Source of the DNA: Gammaproteobacteria bacterium
Lineage (GTDB): Bacteria > Pseudomonadota > Gammaproteobacteria > Thiohalospirales > Thiohalospiraceae
NCBI GenBank assembly: GCA_014762485.1
Contig: JABURU010000196.1
Span: 1 to 6,397, forward strand
DNA length: 6,397 nt
Reading direction: 5' to 3'
Part shown: one piece after another, positions 6,026-6,397 of the stretch
Layout: every line of letters begins with the position of its first letter
Numbering within the stretch: position 1 is the first letter of the stretch
Made by a program: the position numbers and the translations under genes
The notes under the pieces: model-generated
Seen by the model: only the letters and a program-made list of their open reading frames with translations
Told to the model about the DNA's origin: nothing
The model's database searches: none

Positions 6026-6397
6026 TTATGTTTTTAGCATGTCAATAAAGGCCTCGGCTACCGGGTGCTGCTGGTTCATACGGTTACGTGCAATCCACAG
6101 GGTTCGAGTCATTGAGACCCCTTCCACCTCGATACTCTTCAGACTGCCATCTTGCACCGCATCCATTACCGCGAACCTGGGGAGAAAGCTCATATGACGG
6201 CCTCGATGAAGGATATCGATGATCGCATCGGTCGATCCAACCTCCATCACCACATCCAGCCTGGTGAGCATCTCTTCATCCATGACCCTCTGGATATGCT
6301 CGCGTATCGCGGCATTTCGCTCGCGTAATACGAAGCTCAGTCTGCCCAGCTCATCCCTGCCGATCTTCGCCTCACCAGCCATAGGGTGCGCGGTACC
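6026..6397 (-). CDS. LysR-type transcriptional regulator, C-terminal part (5' end outside window)
   Basis: The frame is open from the window edge to the TAA at 6026-6028 and gives the last 123 residues. A methionine codon at 6382-6380 is internal, since GTAHP precedes it and HPMAGEAKIGRDEL is a usual mid-domain sequence of the family. The fragment covers the second half of the effector-binding domain. LGRLSFVLRERNAAIREHI and then VVMEVGSTDAIIDILHRG form the central helix and strand. SFLPRFAVMDAVQDGSLKSIEVEG is the typical closing subdomain, and VAEAFIDML the last helix. The helix-turn-helix and most of the ligand site are outside, so subfamily and ligand cannot be named. It lies directly upstream of ftsH on the same strand, which suggests a shared transcript or regulation. 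Confidence 0.9.
   Translation of the reverse strand, partial: GTAHPMAGEAKIGRDELGRLSFVLRERNAAIREHIQRVMDEEMLTRLDVVMEVGSTDAIIDILHRGRHMSFLPRFAVMDAVQDGSLKSIEVEGVSMTRTLWIARNRMNQQHPVAEAFIDMLKT

Noticed and set aside
5943..6197. Plus-strand frame across the ftsH-LysR junction
   Set aside because: It is antisense to the recognisable LysR effector domain and has no homologous character or start signal.
6392..6397. GGTACC at the window end as a cloning boundary
   Set aside because: The same hexamer occurs several times within ftsH, and LysR coding sequence runs straight through it.

Overview
The window looks like ordinary chromosomal DNA of a gammaproteobacterium. A VF530-type protein, an AcuC-like deacetylase, a LysR-type regulator, an FtsH protease and an FNR-type operator together fit that group, but the genus cannot be named from this sequence. 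There are no RNA genes, insertion sequences, CRISPR arrays or phage genes. Eight genes are supported; the two at the window edges are incomplete.

Left part (1-2023, all plus strand): the window opens in the C-terminal 148 residues of a PhoD/alkaline phosphatase D-like metallophosphatase. Next is a small SpoIIAA/STAS-like protein (551-925) that forms its own transcription unit. It has a consensus -10 upstream and two successive terminator-like hairpins downstream, the first overlapping its stop codon. A three-helix membrane protein of unknown function (1085-1420) and a VF530/DUF2132 protein (1446-1664) follow, 25 bases apart and probably co-transcribed. The 359 bases after VF530 hold only an ATGA-coupled mini-ORF, possibly a decayed gene, and then an AT-rich stretch with a near-perfect FNR/ANR-type box.

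Middle (2024-4058): a class I SAM-dependent methyltransferase lies downstream of the FNR-type box. Its 3' end overlaps by 19 bases the 3' end of a minus-strand AcuC-like histone-deacetylase-family enzyme that keeps all catalytic residues. The deacetylase diverges across 77 bases from a small GTG-initiated lipoprotein gene. That spacer carries overlapping -10-like elements for both directions.

Right part (4062-6397, minus strand): a complete FtsH-family AAA+ zinc metalloprotease ends 3 bases from the lipoprotein stop. It lies 62 bases downstream of the C-terminal half of a LysR-type regulator, with no visible terminator between them. The usual ftsH neighbours (rlmE/ftsJ, folP) are absent on the one downstream side that can be seen, so this is possibly an accessory FtsH copy.

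No single new multi-gene system is evident. The points most worth a second look are the possible oxygen- or nitric-oxide-responsive control of the methyltransferase, the tightly packed convergent gene ends, the LysR-FtsH pairing, and the decayed-looking ORF after VF530.
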